From assembly GCF_000720485.1 (NCBI RefSeq), contig NZ_JOAX01000038.1, forward strand, positions 32,971 through 96,970: a DNA stretch of 64,000 nucleotides, written 5' to 3'. The notes under the pieces were generated by a model. It was not told where the DNA came from, made no database searches, and worked only from the letters and a program-made list of their open reading frames with translations. The DNA comes from Streptomyces ochraceiscleroticus (lineage in GTDB: Bacteria; Actinomycetota; Actinomycetes; Streptomycetales; Streptomycetaceae). The translations under genes and the position numbers were made by a program. This document shows, one piece after another, positions 18,548 to 27,427 of the stretch (its first letter is position 1; the number at the start of each line of letters is the position of its first letter).

Positions 18548-20671
18548 TTGAGTCGTGAATCTGACACTTCGTCCTCCGGGCCCCAGGGGCGCGGCGCTGC
18601 CGCCTACCCCTCGGGTACCCCGCCGTACGGAACCCGCCAGGGCGACGCCGACGAGGCGGTAGCAGCGCGGCCGGAGGAGCCCAGGACCGAGACCACGCTG
18701 ACCACCCGCATCAAGATCAATATCCCGGGGTCGCGGCCGATCCCGCCGGTCGTGGTGCGCAAGCCGGTCGGCGAGGACACCGCTGCGAACGGCACTGACG
18801 GGGCCGGTGGCGGCCACGGCGGCGCCGGCCGGAACGCGGAGCGCACCGGCAGCACGCCGCGGCCCCGGCCGCAGGCCGCGCCGCCCGCGCCCGCCGCGTC
18901 CGCCGAGAACGCGCCCGAGGAGCGGCAGGAGCCCGCGGCCCCGACCAGTACGAGCGACTGGTTCGCGCCGCGCCGGCCCAAGCGCCCGGCGGCCGGCCAG
19001 GCCCCCGCGGCGCAGGGCGGCACCCCGCCCGCCGGCGGCCAGGGCTCCGGCAGCGGGCAGTTCCCGCAGCGCCCGGCCGGCGGCGGCCGCCCCGGGCAGT
19101 CCGCGCCCGGCCAGGACTCCGTCCTGCCGTACTTCTCCGACGGCCCGGCGGCGCCCGGTGGCGGCGGCCCGGCGGGCCCCGGAGGCACCGCGCCCGGCAC
19201 GCCCGGCCCGTCGGGACCGACGACCGGCCCTGCCAGCGGCGACCTCTCCTTCCCCGGGGCCGGACCCGCGGACGGCGGCGGCCGGCCGCGCTCCGGGCTG
19301 GAGGCGCTGGCGGCGGGCGAGACGCTGCCGCCCTCCGGACCCACTGGACGCACCGCCGAGCGGCCCGGCGGCGCGCGCTCCGGCTCCGACGACTGGCCGG
19401 CCGACGACTGGCCGCGCGACGACTGGCCCGCCGGCCCGCTCCACGGAGGCGGGCTCACCGGGGGCGCCACCCCGCCGCCCCTGAGCGACGACACCGCCGA
19501 ACTGACCCCGCAGCCGGGGCAGCGCGCGGGCGCCGTGGGCCCGGTCACCGGCACGGACAACCGCACCTCCAGCGACACGCTCGTCAGCGGCATCCCCACG
19601 GTGCCCGCCGACAGCGCGGCGCCGGCTCCGCCTCGCGGGGACCGTCCGGGTCCCTCCGACGCGTCCGCGGCGCCGAAGCCCCCGCAGCGCGCGAAGATCC
19701 CCGAGCCGATCAACCCGCGCAAGAAGGGCCGTAACAAGCTCGTCCTCGCGTTCGGCGGCATCGTCGTGCTCGCGGGCGTCGCCTACGGCGCCGGGCTGCT
19801 GCTGGACCACTCCGACGTGCCCGGCGGCACCACCGCGCTCGGCGTGGACATCGGCGGCACGACCAAGGAACAGGCCGTCGAGAAGCTCGACGCGGCCCTG
19901 AAGGACACCAGGACCGCGCCGCTGAAGCTGACCGTCGACGGGCAGCCGCAGACCCTGCTGCCCGCCAAGGCGGGCCTGGACATCGACACCCAGGCCACCG
20001 TCCGGGCCGCGGCGGGCCGCGACTACAACCCGGTCTCGGTCATCGGCTCGCTGTTCGGCGGTGCCCGTACGGCCGAGCCCGCGATGATCGTCGACGACGA
20101 GAAGCTGGACATCGCGCTGAAGGCGGTGGCGGGCGAGCAGGGCGCGGCCAAGGACGGCGGCATAGTCTTCACTGCAGGCAAGGCCGTCCCGCACTACGGC
20201 AAGCCGTACAAGTCGATCGACGTCGCGGCCGCCAAGCAGGAGGTCACCACGGCGTACCAGGAGCGGCTCGCCGGCACCGAGGGGCAGCCCGTCGCCCTGA
20301 AGACCAGCATGCAGCGGCCGACGGTCCCGGACGCCGAGGTGAACCGTGCCCTGAAGGACTTCGCCAAGCCGGCGATGTCCGGGCTGATCACGGTGCGGAC
20401 GGACGCCCGGCACACGGTGTCCTTCAGCCCCGAGAAGTCGATCCCGAAGTTCCTCTCCATGAAGCCCGTCAACGGCAAGCTGGTGGAGTACTACGACCGG
20501 CCCGCCCTGAAGTCCCTCTACGGCGACACGTTCAAGGGCGTCATGGTCACCAAGGGCGACGGCTCGAAGAAGCCGGTCAGCGTCGAGGAGGTCGCGGGCG
20601 CCGTCAGCCAGGCGCTGCGCGGCGCCACCCCGGCCCAGCGGGTCGTCACCATCCCGACGAACCCGAGCTGA
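18548..20671 (+). CDS. Membrane-anchored protein with long disordered N-terminus and peptidoglycan-binding-type (VanW-associated) domain
   Basis: A 707-residue protein. The start is TTG 18548, preceded by GGGAG at good spacing; no ATG fits. The first ~390 residues are a Pro/Gly/Ala-rich disordered cytoplasmic segment with repeated DDWP units (around residues 278-296). One membrane helix follows (KLVLAFGGIVVLAGVAYGAGLLL), then about 290 extracytoplasmic residues. These hold two copies of the putative peptidoglycan-binding fold often found before VanW domains (TALGVDIGGTTKEQAVEKL, then a second around EQGAAKDGG), but no VanW domain follows. Probably an envelope protein; function unproven. A terminator follows directly. 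Confidence 0.78.
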   Translation: MSRESDTSSSGPQGRGAAAYPSGTPPYGTRQGDADEAVAARPEEPRTETTLTTRIKINIPGSRPIPPVVVRKPVGEDTAANGTDGAGGGHGGAGRNAERTGSTPRPRPQAAPPAPAASAENAPEERQEPAAPTSTSDWFAPRRPKRPAAGQAPAAQGGTPPAGGQGSGSGQFPQRPAGGGRPGQSAPGQDSVLPYFSDGPAAPGGGGPAGPGGTAPGTPGPSGPTTGPASGDLSFPGAGPADGGGRPRSGLEALAAGETLPPSGPTGRTAERPGGARSGSDDWPADDWPRDDWPAGPLHGGGLTGGATPPPLSDDTAELTPQPGQRAGAVGPVTGTDNRTSSDTLVSGIPTVPADSAAPAPPRGDRPGPSDASAAPKPPQRAKIPEPINPRKKGRNKLVLAFGGIVVLAGVAYGAGLLLDHSDVPGGTTALGVDIGGTTKEQAVEKLDAALKDTRTAPLKLTVDGQPQTLLPAKAGLDIDTQATVRAAAGRDYNPVSVIGSLFGGARTAEPAMIVDDEKLDIALKAVAGEQGAAKDGGIVFTAGKAVPHYGKPYKSIDVAAAKQEVTTAYQERLAGTEGQPVALKTSMQRPTVPDAEVNRALKDFAKPAMSGLITVRTDARHTVSFSPEKSIPKFLSMKPVNGKLVEYYDRPALKSLYGDTFKGVMVTKGDGSKKPVSVEEVAGAVSQALRGATPAQRVVTIPTNPS

Positions 20672-20688
20672 CCTGAGGCGACGACGCG

Positions 20689-20719
20689 AAGGCCCCCACG
20701 GCACGCCCGTGGGGGCCTT
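20689..20719 (+). terminator. 13-bp perfect inverted repeat terminator
   Basis: AAGGCCCCCACGG and its complement around the loop CACGC, 18 bases after the stop of the preceding gene. Confidence 0.85.
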
Positions 20720-20803
20720 CCCGTACTGCCCGCGAATGTCCCCCGGCGACGGGACCTTCGCCCCTGCAGGGCGGCGGCCGGCGGGCGCATGCTGGTGAGT
20801 GCC

Positions 20804-21955
20804 ATGCCTTTCACGCGCCTGAAGCACTCCGGCCGCCGGAGAGCACTGCTCCTGATCGCCGTGTTGGTCCTGCTCGCGCTGGCGGACTGGGCCACAGGCC
20901 CGCAGGTGCGCATCATCTCCTTCGCCGGCGTCGTACCGATGTTCGCTGCGCTGCGCTGCTCCGCCCGCTGGACCGCCGCGGTGACGGTCACGTTCGTCGC
21001 CGCGAGCGCCTGGATCTACTCGCTGAACTTCGTGGACTGGACCCTGTCCGGCTCCCTCGTGGGGATCGTCGGCACCCTCGTGGTCGCCGCCTTCGCCCTG
21101 GGGCTGTGCCACAACCGGCGGCGGCGCGACGAGGTGTACTCCCGTACCCGGCTGGTCGCCGACGAGGTGCAGCGGGCCATGCTGCACGAGTTGCCGCTGC
21201 GCGCCGGACGGTACGGCGTCGCCGGCTTCTACGTCTCCGCGCTGGAGGGCGCCCGGGTCGGCGGCGACATCTACGAGGCGGTCGAGACGCCGTACGGCAT
21301 CCGGCTGGTCATCGGCGACGTGCAGGGCAAGGGCATGCCGGCCATCGGCGCGGGCCACGAGGCGCTGGCCTCCTTCCGCGAGGCCGCGCACTACGAGGCG
21401 ACGCTGGAGGGGGTCGCCGAGCGCATGGAGGCGTCCCTGAAGCGCCACAATGCGCGTGCGGTCGCGCAGGGCGGCAAGGAGCGCTTCGTGACGGCGCTGC
21501 TCATGGAGGTCAGCCCCGAGGGCCGCGGCCGCTCGCTGTCCTGCGGGCACATCCCGTACTACGTCGTCCGCGGCGACACCGTCACCGAGCGCGACGAGGG
21601 CCACTGGCTGCCGCTCGGCCTGGGTGACCTGACCGGTGAGCGCCGCCGCGCCTTCGACGCGTGGCCGCTGGACGAGGACTGGGCCGTGCTGTGCACCGAC
21701 GGCGTGACCGAGGCCCGCGGCCCGGACGGCACGTTCTACCCGCTGAGCGAGCGGCTGGCCGGCTGGACCGGGCTCGGCCCGGCCGAGCTGGCCGCGGCCC
21801 TCCGCGCCGACCTGGAGGGCTTCACGGACGGGGCGCTGCGGGACGACGCGACCGTACTGGTCGTCCGGCGCAGCCCGGACAGCGCACCGCTGCGGCCGGC
21901 GGCGGACGGCCCGGAGAGGGGCCGACAGGCCGTCCCGGCCCGCCCCCTCCACTGA
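20804..21955 (+). CDS. Membrane-bound PP2C/SpoIIE-type serine phosphatase
   Basis: A 383-residue protein. ATG 20804 is chosen because GGTGAG lies 5 bases upstream; ATG 20789 is the alternative. The N-terminal ~105 residues carry several hydrophobic segments ending at CHNRRRRDEV, then a short linker and the SpoIIE-like phosphatase domain. Metal-binding acidic motifs are present (VGGDIYEAV, IGDVQGKGMPA, LCTDGVTEAR and RDDATVLVV). Such proteins usually dephosphorylate anti-anti-sigma factors of the STAS type; no partner kinase or STAS gene lies nearby. It is convergent with the next gene, only 6 bases apart. Confidence 0.88.
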   Translation: MPFTRLKHSGRRRALLLIAVLVLLALADWATGPQVRIISFAGVVPMFAALRCSARWTAAVTVTFVAASAWIYSLNFVDWTLSGSLVGIVGTLVVAAFALGLCHNRRRRDEVYSRTRLVADEVQRAMLHELPLRAGRYGVAGFYVSALEGARVGGDIYEAVETPYGIRLVIGDVQGKGMPAIGAGHEALASFREAAHYEATLEGVAERMEASLKRHNARAVAQGGKERFVTALLMEVSPEGRGRSLSCGHIPYYVVRGDTVTERDEGHWLPLGLGDLTGERRRAFDAWPLDEDWAVLCTDGVTEARGPDGTFYPLSERLAGWTGLGPAELAAALRADLEGFTDGALRDDATVLVVRRSPDSAPLRPAADGPERGRQAVPARPLH

Positions 21956-21961
21956 CCGCAC

Positions 21962-22816
21962 TCAGTTCAGCATCGCCCGGGCCGCCGCCGCCTGCCGGCG
22001 GACCGTTTCGGCGGCCGCCGGGTCCACCGCCTCCACCACCGTCGCGTACTCCTCCAGCTCCGCCGCGCCGCGCACGAAGTCGCCCCGCTCCACCAGCACC
22101 TTGGCGTGCTCGTGCCGCAGCCGTGCCGGATGGCTCGGCAGCAGCAGCGACAGCTCGATCGCCCACAGCCGTACGTCGCTGCGCTCGGGGCGGGCCGCCG
22201 CCCAGGCCCTGATGTTGTTCAGGACCCGCAGGACGGTCTCCAGGGGATCGGCGGGCGCCAGCATCTGCGGCGTCAGCGGCTCGCCGGTCGCGCCCGCGAC
22301 CAGCAGCCCGGCGTCCTCGTCGGTCAGGATCCGCCCGCCGTCGAACGGGTCCACCAGGACGTGCGCGCCGTACGGGTCGCCGAACCCGACGACGTAGTGC
22401 CCGGGCAGCGCCACGCCGTACACCGGTGCACCGGCCCGCCGGGCGACCTCCGTCCACACCACGGACAGCAGGATCGGCAGCCCGCGGCGGCGCCGCAGCA
22501 CCTCGTGGAGCAGCGAGGACTCCAGCCGCTGGTAGTCGGCGGGCAGGCCGTGGAAGCCGCAGCGGTGGCCGAGCAGCTCGGCGACGTTACGGGCCCAGGC
22601 GCGCGGGCCGCCGGCCGGCTGGTACGGCAGCAGGCCCGCCAGCCGGTCCAGCTCGATCTGCGCGGCGTCCAGGGCGGGCTCGTCCAGCCCCGGATCGGCC
22701 TCCGCGGCCAGCAGCAGGCACAGCAGTGTCAGGTCGGGGCGCTTCTCGCGCGCGGCCGCGGCGAACCGTTCCCGCCGTGCGGCGGCGTCGCGTCCGGGCT
22801 CGGGGTCGGGGTGCAT
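21962..22816 (-). CDS. Transglutaminase-like / SirB1 family protein
   Basis: A 284-residue soluble protein. The region LLHEVLRRRRGLPILLSVVW, followed by GVALPGHYVVGFG and VDPFDGG, is the conserved core of the SirB1/transglutaminase-like family. These proteins have a papain-like fold but often, as here, lack an obvious catalytic cysteine in that core. The C-terminal third is alpha-helical and TPR-like (ELSLLLPSHPARLRHEHAKVLVERGDF). The ATG at 22816 lies 17 bases after the stop of the GNAT gene, so the two form a pair. Molecular function is unknown. Confidence 0.8.
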   Translation of the reverse strand: MHPDPEPGRDAAARRERFAAAAREKRPDLTLLCLLLAAEADPGLDEPALDAAQIELDRLAGLLPYQPAGGPRAWARNVAELLGHRCGFHGLPADYQRLESSLLHEVLRRRRGLPILLSVVWTEVARRAGAPVYGVALPGHYVVGFGDPYGAHVLVDPFDGGRILTDEDAGLLVAGATGEPLTPQMLAPADPLETVLRVLNNIRAWAAARPERSDVRLWAIELSLLLPSHPARLRHEHAKVLVERGDFVRGAAELEEYATVVEAVDPAAAETVRRQAAAARAMLN

Positions 22817-22833
22817 GTCAGGTCCGTACCCGT

Positions 22834-23841
22834 TCAGCGCGGGCCGTCCTGCGGGGCGCGCCGGTAGTGGTAGTGGTGGTGATCGGTGAAGCCGAGGCCG
22901 TCGTACAGCGCCCTGGCCCCGGCATTGTCCGCCTCGACCTGCAGGTATGCCGCCGAGGCGCCCTCCTGGAGCGCCCGCTCGGTGAGCGCGGCCATCACCA
23001 GCGTGGCCAGCCCCTGCCGGCGGTGCGCCGGGGCGGCCTCCACGGCGGCGAAGCCCGCCCAGCGGCCGTCGATGACCACTCGTCCGATGGCGGCGGGCCC
23101 GTCCTCGCCCGGCACCGTCGCGAACCACACGGAAGGCCCGCCGGTCAGTACCTTTACCGCCTCGGGCGGCGCGTCGGCGCTCCGGTTGTACACCGACATC
23201 CAGCCCTCGTCCGGTTCCCGGGAGAGCCGTACCCGGCCGGTGTCCGCGTCGGTGTCGGCCAGCGGGGCGAGCGCGCCGACGCGTACGACGGTGGGTGCTT
23301 CGGCCGTCCAGCCGCGCCGCTCCAGCTCGGCGGCGAGCAGCTCGTCACTGCCGGCCGCGCCGGTGGACACGACGACGTACGGGGGCAGGCCGCGCGCTGC
23401 GTACCAGGCGCGGACGCGGTCCAGCGCGGCGTCCAGCGGAACGCCGGGGTCACCGACCGGCAGCGCGGAATTAGCCCGCTTCGTGAACCCGGCGGCAGCC
23501 CTGAGCGTCCATTCCCCGAGCCGTTCCGTCTCGACAGCCGGCCACCCGCGCGCGGCGACCTCCGTGAGCTCCCGGGCGCTCGTCGCGGGGCCTCTCCGGC
23601 GGGCCGGTGCGGCGGGGACCACCTTGCCCGCGACCAGCGCGCTCTCCATGATCCGCACCTCCTCACCGGTCCGTCGTGTGATGCTCAGCACACCATCGTC
23701 CCACGATGTGAGAACGCCGACCGTGTCGGTGAATCGCTCCGTGGACGTGCCGGGCTCGGCGAGCCTGCGTACCGATACCCTTTTCCCCACGTCAGCAGGG
23801 GTGATGGCGACCTCCAGTCGTCCGCCCGTGGTGAATTCCAC
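22834..23841 (-). CDS. GNAT-family N-acetyltransferase with N-terminal beta domain
   Basis: A 335-residue protein starting at GTG 23841. The first ~70 residues form a small beta-rich domain (DVGKRVSVRRL, VGVLTSWDDGVLSITRRTGEEV) common in actinobacterial members. The C-terminal domain has the acetyl-CoA-binding motif A (VEAAPAHRRQGLATLVM) and the ending AYLQVEADNAGARALYDGLGF typical of GNAT enzymes. Substrate unknown. It diverges from fdxA and is followed by the SirB1-like gene. Confidence 0.88.
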   Translation of the reverse strand: MEFTTGGRLEVAITPADVGKRVSVRRLAEPGTSTERFTDTVGVLTSWDDGVLSITRRTGEEVRIMESALVAGKVVPAAPARRRGPATSARELTEVAARGWPAVETERLGEWTLRAAAGFTKRANSALPVGDPGVPLDAALDRVRAWYAARGLPPYVVVSTGAAGSDELLAAELERRGWTAEAPTVVRVGALAPLADTDADTGRVRLSREPDEGWMSVYNRSADAPPEAVKVLTGGPSVWFATVPGEDGPAAIGRVVIDGRWAGFAAVEAAPAHRRQGLATLVMAALTERALQEGASAAYLQVEADNAGARALYDGLGFTDHHHYHYRRAPQDGPR

Positions 23842-23982
23842 AGCTGTGCCCGCCCCTCTTGTTCGTCTCGTGCCCGGGACCGGAGATACTAGGTGCGGGC
23901 ATCGACGACGCCGCGCTCCCGCGCGCCCTGAGGCGGCCGCCCCAAAGACGGTCCGCCGGCCCTAACGAGGAGGAACGACAGC

Positions 23983-24303
23983 GTGACCTACGTCATCGCG
24001 CAGCCTTGTGTCGACGTCAAGGACAAGGCGTGCATCGAGGAGTGCCCGGTCGACTGCATCTACGAGGGCTCCCGGTCCTTGTACATCCACCCGGACGAAT
24101 GCGTCGACTGCGGCGCCTGTGAGCCGGTCTGCCCGGTCGAGGCCATCTTCTACGAGGATGACACCCCGGAGGAGTGGAAGGACTACTACAAGGCGAACGT
24201 CGAGTTCTTCGACGAGCTGGGCTCCCCCGGTGGTGCGTCGAAGCTGGGCCTGATCGAAAAGGACCACCCCTTCATCGCCGCCCTGCCGCCGCAGAACCAG
24301 TAA
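23983..24303 (+). CDS. fdxA: Seven-iron ferredoxin FdxA
   Basis: A 106-residue ferredoxin with one 3Fe-4S and one 4Fe-4S cluster, a soluble electron carrier. Cys9, Cys17, Cys21 and Cys25 lie in the first half and Cys40-x2-Cys43-x2-Cys46-x3-Cys50 in the second. The spacing C-x7-C with a later CP pair is that of the Mycobacterium/Streptomyces seven-iron type. GTG 23983 follows GAGGAGGAA. It lies directly upstream of dapC, as in other actinobacteria, with a hairpin in the 91-base gap. Confidence 0.95.
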   Translation: MTYVIAQPCVDVKDKACIEECPVDCIYEGSRSLYIHPDECVDCGACEPVCPVEAIFYEDDTPEEWKDYYKANVEFFDELGSPGGASKLGLIEKDHPFIAALPPQNQ

Positions 24304-24325
24304 GCGGCAGGCCCAAGCGCCGCTC

Positions 24326-24360
24326 CGGTCCCGTACGGCCTGCACCGCCGTACGGGACCG
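24326..24360 (+). terminator. 14-bp perfect hairpin between fdxA and dapC
   Basis: CGGTCCCGTACGGC and its complement around a 7-base loop, 34 bases before the dapC start. It may end most fdxA transcripts or act as an attenuator with readthrough to dapC. Confidence 0.65.
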
Positions 24361-24394
24361 AGCCGTTCCCCGACACGTACGAAAGAAGAGCAAC

Positions 24395-25492
24395 GTGGGC
24401 GCAGTATCCGCACGCCTCCCCGTCTTTCCCTGGGACCGGCTGGAGCCCTACAAGGCGACGGCCGCCGCGCATGCCGACGGCATCGTGGACCTGTCCGTGG
24501 GGACCCCGGTCGACCCGGTGCCGCCGCTGATCCGGAAGGCGCTCGCCGACGCGTCGGACAGCCCGGGCTATCCGACCGTGTGGGGCACGCCGGCGCTGCG
24601 CGACGCGCTCACCGGCTGGGCGGGCCGCCGCCTCGGCGCCGCGGGCCTGGACCACACCAACGTGCTTCCCGTCGTCGGCTCCAAGGAGCTGGTCGCCTGG
24701 CTGCCCACCCAGCTCGGCCTGGGCGCCGGCGACAAGGTCGCCTACCCGCGCCTGGCGTACCCGACGTACGAGGTCGGTGCGCGGCTGGCGGGCGCCGAGC
24801 CGGTCGTCTACGACGACCCCACGGAGCTGGACCCCACCGGCCTGAAGCTGCTCTGGCTCAACTCCCCGTCCAACCCCACCGGACGCGTGCTGAGCGCCGA
24901 CGAGCTGCGCCGCACGGTCTCCTGGGCCCGCGAGCACGGCGTACTGATCTTCAGCGACGAGTGCTACCTGGAGCTGGGCTGGGAGGCCGACCCGGTCTCC
25001 GTACTGCACCCGGCGGTCAACGGCGGATCGTACGACGGCCTGGTCGCCGTGCACTCGCTCTCCAAGCGCTCCAACCTGGCGGGCTACCGCGCGGCCTTCC
25101 TGGCCGGTGACGCCGCGGTCCTCGGCGAGCTGCTGCAGATCCGCAAGCACGGCGGCATGATGGTCGCGGCGCCCGTGCAGGCTGCCACGATCGCGGCGCT
25201 GGGCGACACCGAGCACGTCGCCGAGCAGCGCGAGCGCTACGCCCGCCGCCGTACCGCGCTGCGCGCGGCCTTCGAGGCCGCGGGCTTCCGCATCGAGCAC
25301 AGCGAGGCGTCGCTGTACCTGTGGGCGACCCGCGACGAGCCCTGCTGGGACACCGTCGGCGATCTCTCCAAGCGCGGCATCCTCGTCGCGCCGGGTGATT
25401 TCTACGGCCCGGCGGGCGGGCAGTTCGTGCGGATCGCGTTCACGGCCACCGACGAGCGGGTGGACGCGGCGGTCCGGCGGCTCGCCGAGTAG
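24395..25492 (+). CDS. dapC: N-succinyldiaminopimelate aminotransferase DapC
   Basis: Class I/II PLP-dependent aminotransferase, 365 residues, of the actinobacterial DapC group that transfers an amino group from glutamate to N-succinyl-2-amino-6-oxopimelate in lysine/diaminopimelate synthesis. The PLP lysine is in VHSLSKRSNLAGYR; the NSPSNPTGR and FSDECYLEL motifs bind the cofactor ring and phosphate. GTG 24395 follows AGAAGAG. Position after fdxA and before dapE (two genes away) supports the assignment. A strong terminator follows. Confidence 0.92.
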   Translation: MGAVSARLPVFPWDRLEPYKATAAAHADGIVDLSVGTPVDPVPPLIRKALADASDSPGYPTVWGTPALRDALTGWAGRRLGAAGLDHTNVLPVVGSKELVAWLPTQLGLGAGDKVAYPRLAYPTYEVGARLAGAEPVVYDDPTELDPTGLKLLWLNSPSNPTGRVLSADELRRTVSWAREHGVLIFSDECYLELGWEADPVSVLHPAVNGGSYDGLVAVHSLSKRSNLAGYRAAFLAGDAAVLGELLQIRKHGGMMVAAPVQAATIAALGDTEHVAEQRERYARRRTALRAAFEAAGFRIEHSEASLYLWATRDEPCWDTVGDLSKRGILVAPGDFYGPAGGQFVRIAFTATDERVDAAVRRLAE

Positions 25493-25508
25493 CGCATCGG
25501 CCCGATAC

Positions 25509-25550
25509 GCGCGAGGGCCCCGGGAGCAGCCGCTCCCGGGGCCCTCGCGC
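25509..25550. terminator. 19-bp perfect inverted repeat terminator
   Basis: GCGCGAGGGCCCCGGGAGC and its exact complement around the loop AGCC, between convergent dapC and the next minus-strand gene; it can serve both. Confidence 0.9.
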
Positions 25551-25564
25551 GTCCGGCGGGGGTG

Positions 25565-26080
25565 TCAGCCGCCCAGGCCGCCCAGGCCGCCGAGCAGGCC
25601 CGTGACCGGCAGGCCGCCCAGGCTGTCGGTCGGCAGGCCCTTGGTCACCGGAAGCTGCCCGAGCAGCTCGCCCGCGGGAAGCTGCTCCGCGAGCGGCAGG
25701 TCCTTGGTGAGTCCGTCGGTGGGCAGCGACCGGGTGGTCTCGCCGACGGCGTCCTTGGTGTCGCCCGTGACGTGACCGGTGGTCTTCTTGGCGGTGGGGC
25801 TGAGCTTGCGCAGCGTCTCGTTGCCGGTGCGGCCGGCCTCCGGGACGGCCTCCTTCACGGCCTCACCGGCGACCGGGCCGGCCACGGCGCTGGTGTTCTC
25901 CAGGGCGTTGCCGGCGGTCTCGGTGACGCTCGACGGGTCCACCTTGGTCAGTCCACCCAGGTCGGCGGCCTTGGGCAGGTCCACGGCGCTCGCGGAGCCG
26001 GCGGCGCCGACCACGGGAGCTGCGCCCGCTGCGACCAGCAGCGCGGCCCGGGCGATCCGACGCGTAAGGGGGAGGGACAT
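25565..26080 (-). CDS. Small secreted protein (171 aa), function unknown
   Basis: ATG 26080 follows AAAGGAG. The first ~32 residues are a Sec signal peptide (basic MSLPLTRRIARAALLVAAGA, cleavage after SASA). The mature chain is rich in Thr, Gly, Leu and Pro, lacks cysteines, and carries irregular LP-containing units near the end (KDLPLAEQLPAGELLGQLPVTKGLPTDSLGGLPV) before a Gly-rich tail. No enzymatic motif. It looks like a surface or secreted structural protein. It sits where mycobacteria have dapD, but is unrelated to it. Confidence 0.75.
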   Translation of the reverse strand: MSLPLTRRIARAALLVAAGAAPVVGAAGSASAVDLPKAADLGGLTKVDPSSVTETAGNALENTSAVAGPVAGEAVKEAVPEAGRTGNETLRKLSPTAKKTTGHVTGDTKDAVGETTRSLPTDGLTKDLPLAEQLPAGELLGQLPVTKGLPTDSLGGLPVTGLLGGLGGLGG

Positions 26081-26403
26081 GGTGCTCCTTTGACGGAGAG
26101 GGACTTGTTCTTCTGTGCGGACGTGCGGTGCCCGCCGGGCGGCGGCAGTCGACTGCCGGGCGGACGCAGTGAATACCGCGCCAGAGCCCCGAAGGTTGCG
26201 GTGCGCCCCGGTAAAGAATTGGTAACGCATCGCATTATCTGTTTCGGATGAAAGTGGGCGAAATTCGTACGTCCGGAGGAGGTGAAAGAACGTCACACCT
26301 CTGCCGCCCCAAGGGAGTTACGGGTCAGTGGCAGGGGTGAGGAAAACTCCGGGAATTGTCGACCTGGATTGACGCCATTCCCACTGTCGAGGGAATACCC
26401 GGA
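26081..26403. other. Intergenic region upstream of the secreted-protein gene
   Basis: A 323-base gap. The part at about 26200-26280 is noticeably richer in A and T than its surroundings and probably contains the minus-strand promoter; I cannot assign hexamers. A GGAGGAGG at about 26275 on the plus strand leads into no convincing gene. Confidence 0.45.
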
Positions 26404-27324
26404 CTACTGCGCGGTGGTGATCCGAACATCTGTCGGCGCAGTGTCACCGGAATCGCCGGACACCTTCTGCCAGCCATTCCCGGAATCCGCCGCGGGCCAC
26501 CGGCGATCGCCGTAAGAGATGCGTTCGATGCGCAACTCCGACGCGTGCGCCACCGCCCAGGCCGCCAGCTGCCAGCCGCGCTGCCGCGCCGTCGTGCCCG
26601 CGCCGTCCGTCACCGGCACCGTGAGCGTGCGGCCGGCCGCCGCCCGGTCGGCCATGACGGCCCGCGGCAGCACCTCGGGCCCGAACTCCCGCACCAGCTT
26701 CTCGCGTACCTGCTCAGTGCCGCCCGGCGCGTTCTCGGCGGGCCGGCTCTCCGCACAGCTCAGCGCCGCGGGCACGCGCCCGGTCAGCGCGCCGGTCAGC
26801 AGCGCCGCGTTCGCCTCGTGCTTGGCGTACGCCTGCGGAAACGCGCTGCGCTGCACCTTCTGTGCCGCGACCGTCAGCGGCAGCCGGGAGTACCCGGGGA
26901 CCTGCACCAGGTGCTTGTAGAACTCCCCGGCCGCGTAGACCGGGTCCATGATGTCCTCGGCCGTGCCCCAGTCCTGGGAGGGCCGCTGCTGGAAGAGGCC
27001 GACGGAGTCGCGGTCCCCGTACTCGATGTTGCGCAGCCCCGACTCCTGCATGGCCGTCGCGAGCGCGATCGTCACCGCGCGCTCCGGCAGCCCGCGCGAG
27101 GCGCCCACCGCGGAGATCGTCGCGGCGTTCGCCGCCTGCTCCGGGGAGAGCTCGTACGGATCGCCGCCGCCCTCGGGCTGCACCGTGCAGCGCGGCGCGC
27201 CGGGGCCGCCGGTCACGTACTGCACGACGAGGTACGCCGCGAGCGCGAGGAGCACGGCGAAAGCCGCGAACAGGCGTATGAGGCGCTTGCGGCGGACGGG
27301 AGCACGCTGGGGACGGCGAAGCAC
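26404..27324 (-). CDS. Membrane-anchored lytic-transglycosylase-like protein
   Basis: About 306 residues from GTG 27324 (TTG 27330 is an alternative; no clear ribosome-binding site). A basic N-terminus and one membrane helix (RLFAAFAVLLALAAYLVVQYV) place the rest outside. The extracytoplasmic domain contains ALATAMQESGLRN, GLFQQRPSQDWGT and AQKVQRSAFPQAYAKHE, the pattern of the SLT/lysozyme-like domain seen in actinobacterial wall enzymes, with Glu in MQES as candidate catalytic acid. The C-terminal ~90 residues (TARQRGWQLAAWAVAHASELRI) look like the accessory domain in resuscitation- and wall-related proteins. It diverges from dapE. Confidence 0.75.
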   Translation of the reverse strand: MLRRPQRAPVRRKRLIRLFAAFAVLLALAAYLVVQYVTGGPGAPRCTVQPEGGGDPYELSPEQAANAATISAVGASRGLPERAVTIALATAMQESGLRNIEYGDRDSVGLFQQRPSQDWGTAEDIMDPVYAAGEFYKHLVQVPGYSRLPLTVAAQKVQRSAFPQAYAKHEANAALLTGALTGRVPAALSCAESRPAENAPGGTEQVREKLVREFGPEVLPRAVMADRAAAGRTLTVPVTDGAGTTARQRGWQLAAWAVAHASELRIERISYGDRRWPAADSGNGWQKVSGDSGDTAPTDVRITTAQ

Positions 27325-27414
27325 GCGCAATACGGTACTGGAGCGCAGCGGCGGCCCCCTGCGGACCTCCGGGAACGCACGGCCGCGCGCAACAGGGACG
27401 CAACCGGCGCCGGG

Positions 27415-27420
27415 TAGGGT
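27415..27420 (+). promoter_or_regulatory. -10-like TAGGGT seven bases before dapE
   Basis: TAGGGT, then CGGGACC, then the dapE ATG. There is no convincing ribosome-binding site, so the transcript may be leaderless. Confidence 0.4.
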
Positions 27421-27427
27421 CGGGACC

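Noticed and set aside
17795..21961. A 1388-codon open frame on the minus strand
   Set aside because: It lies opposite mshB, the peptidoglycan-binding-type gene and the phosphatase gene. Its composition is the Arg/Gly/Ala/Pro pattern of antisense high-GC DNA, while the plus-strand genes have clear domains and starts.
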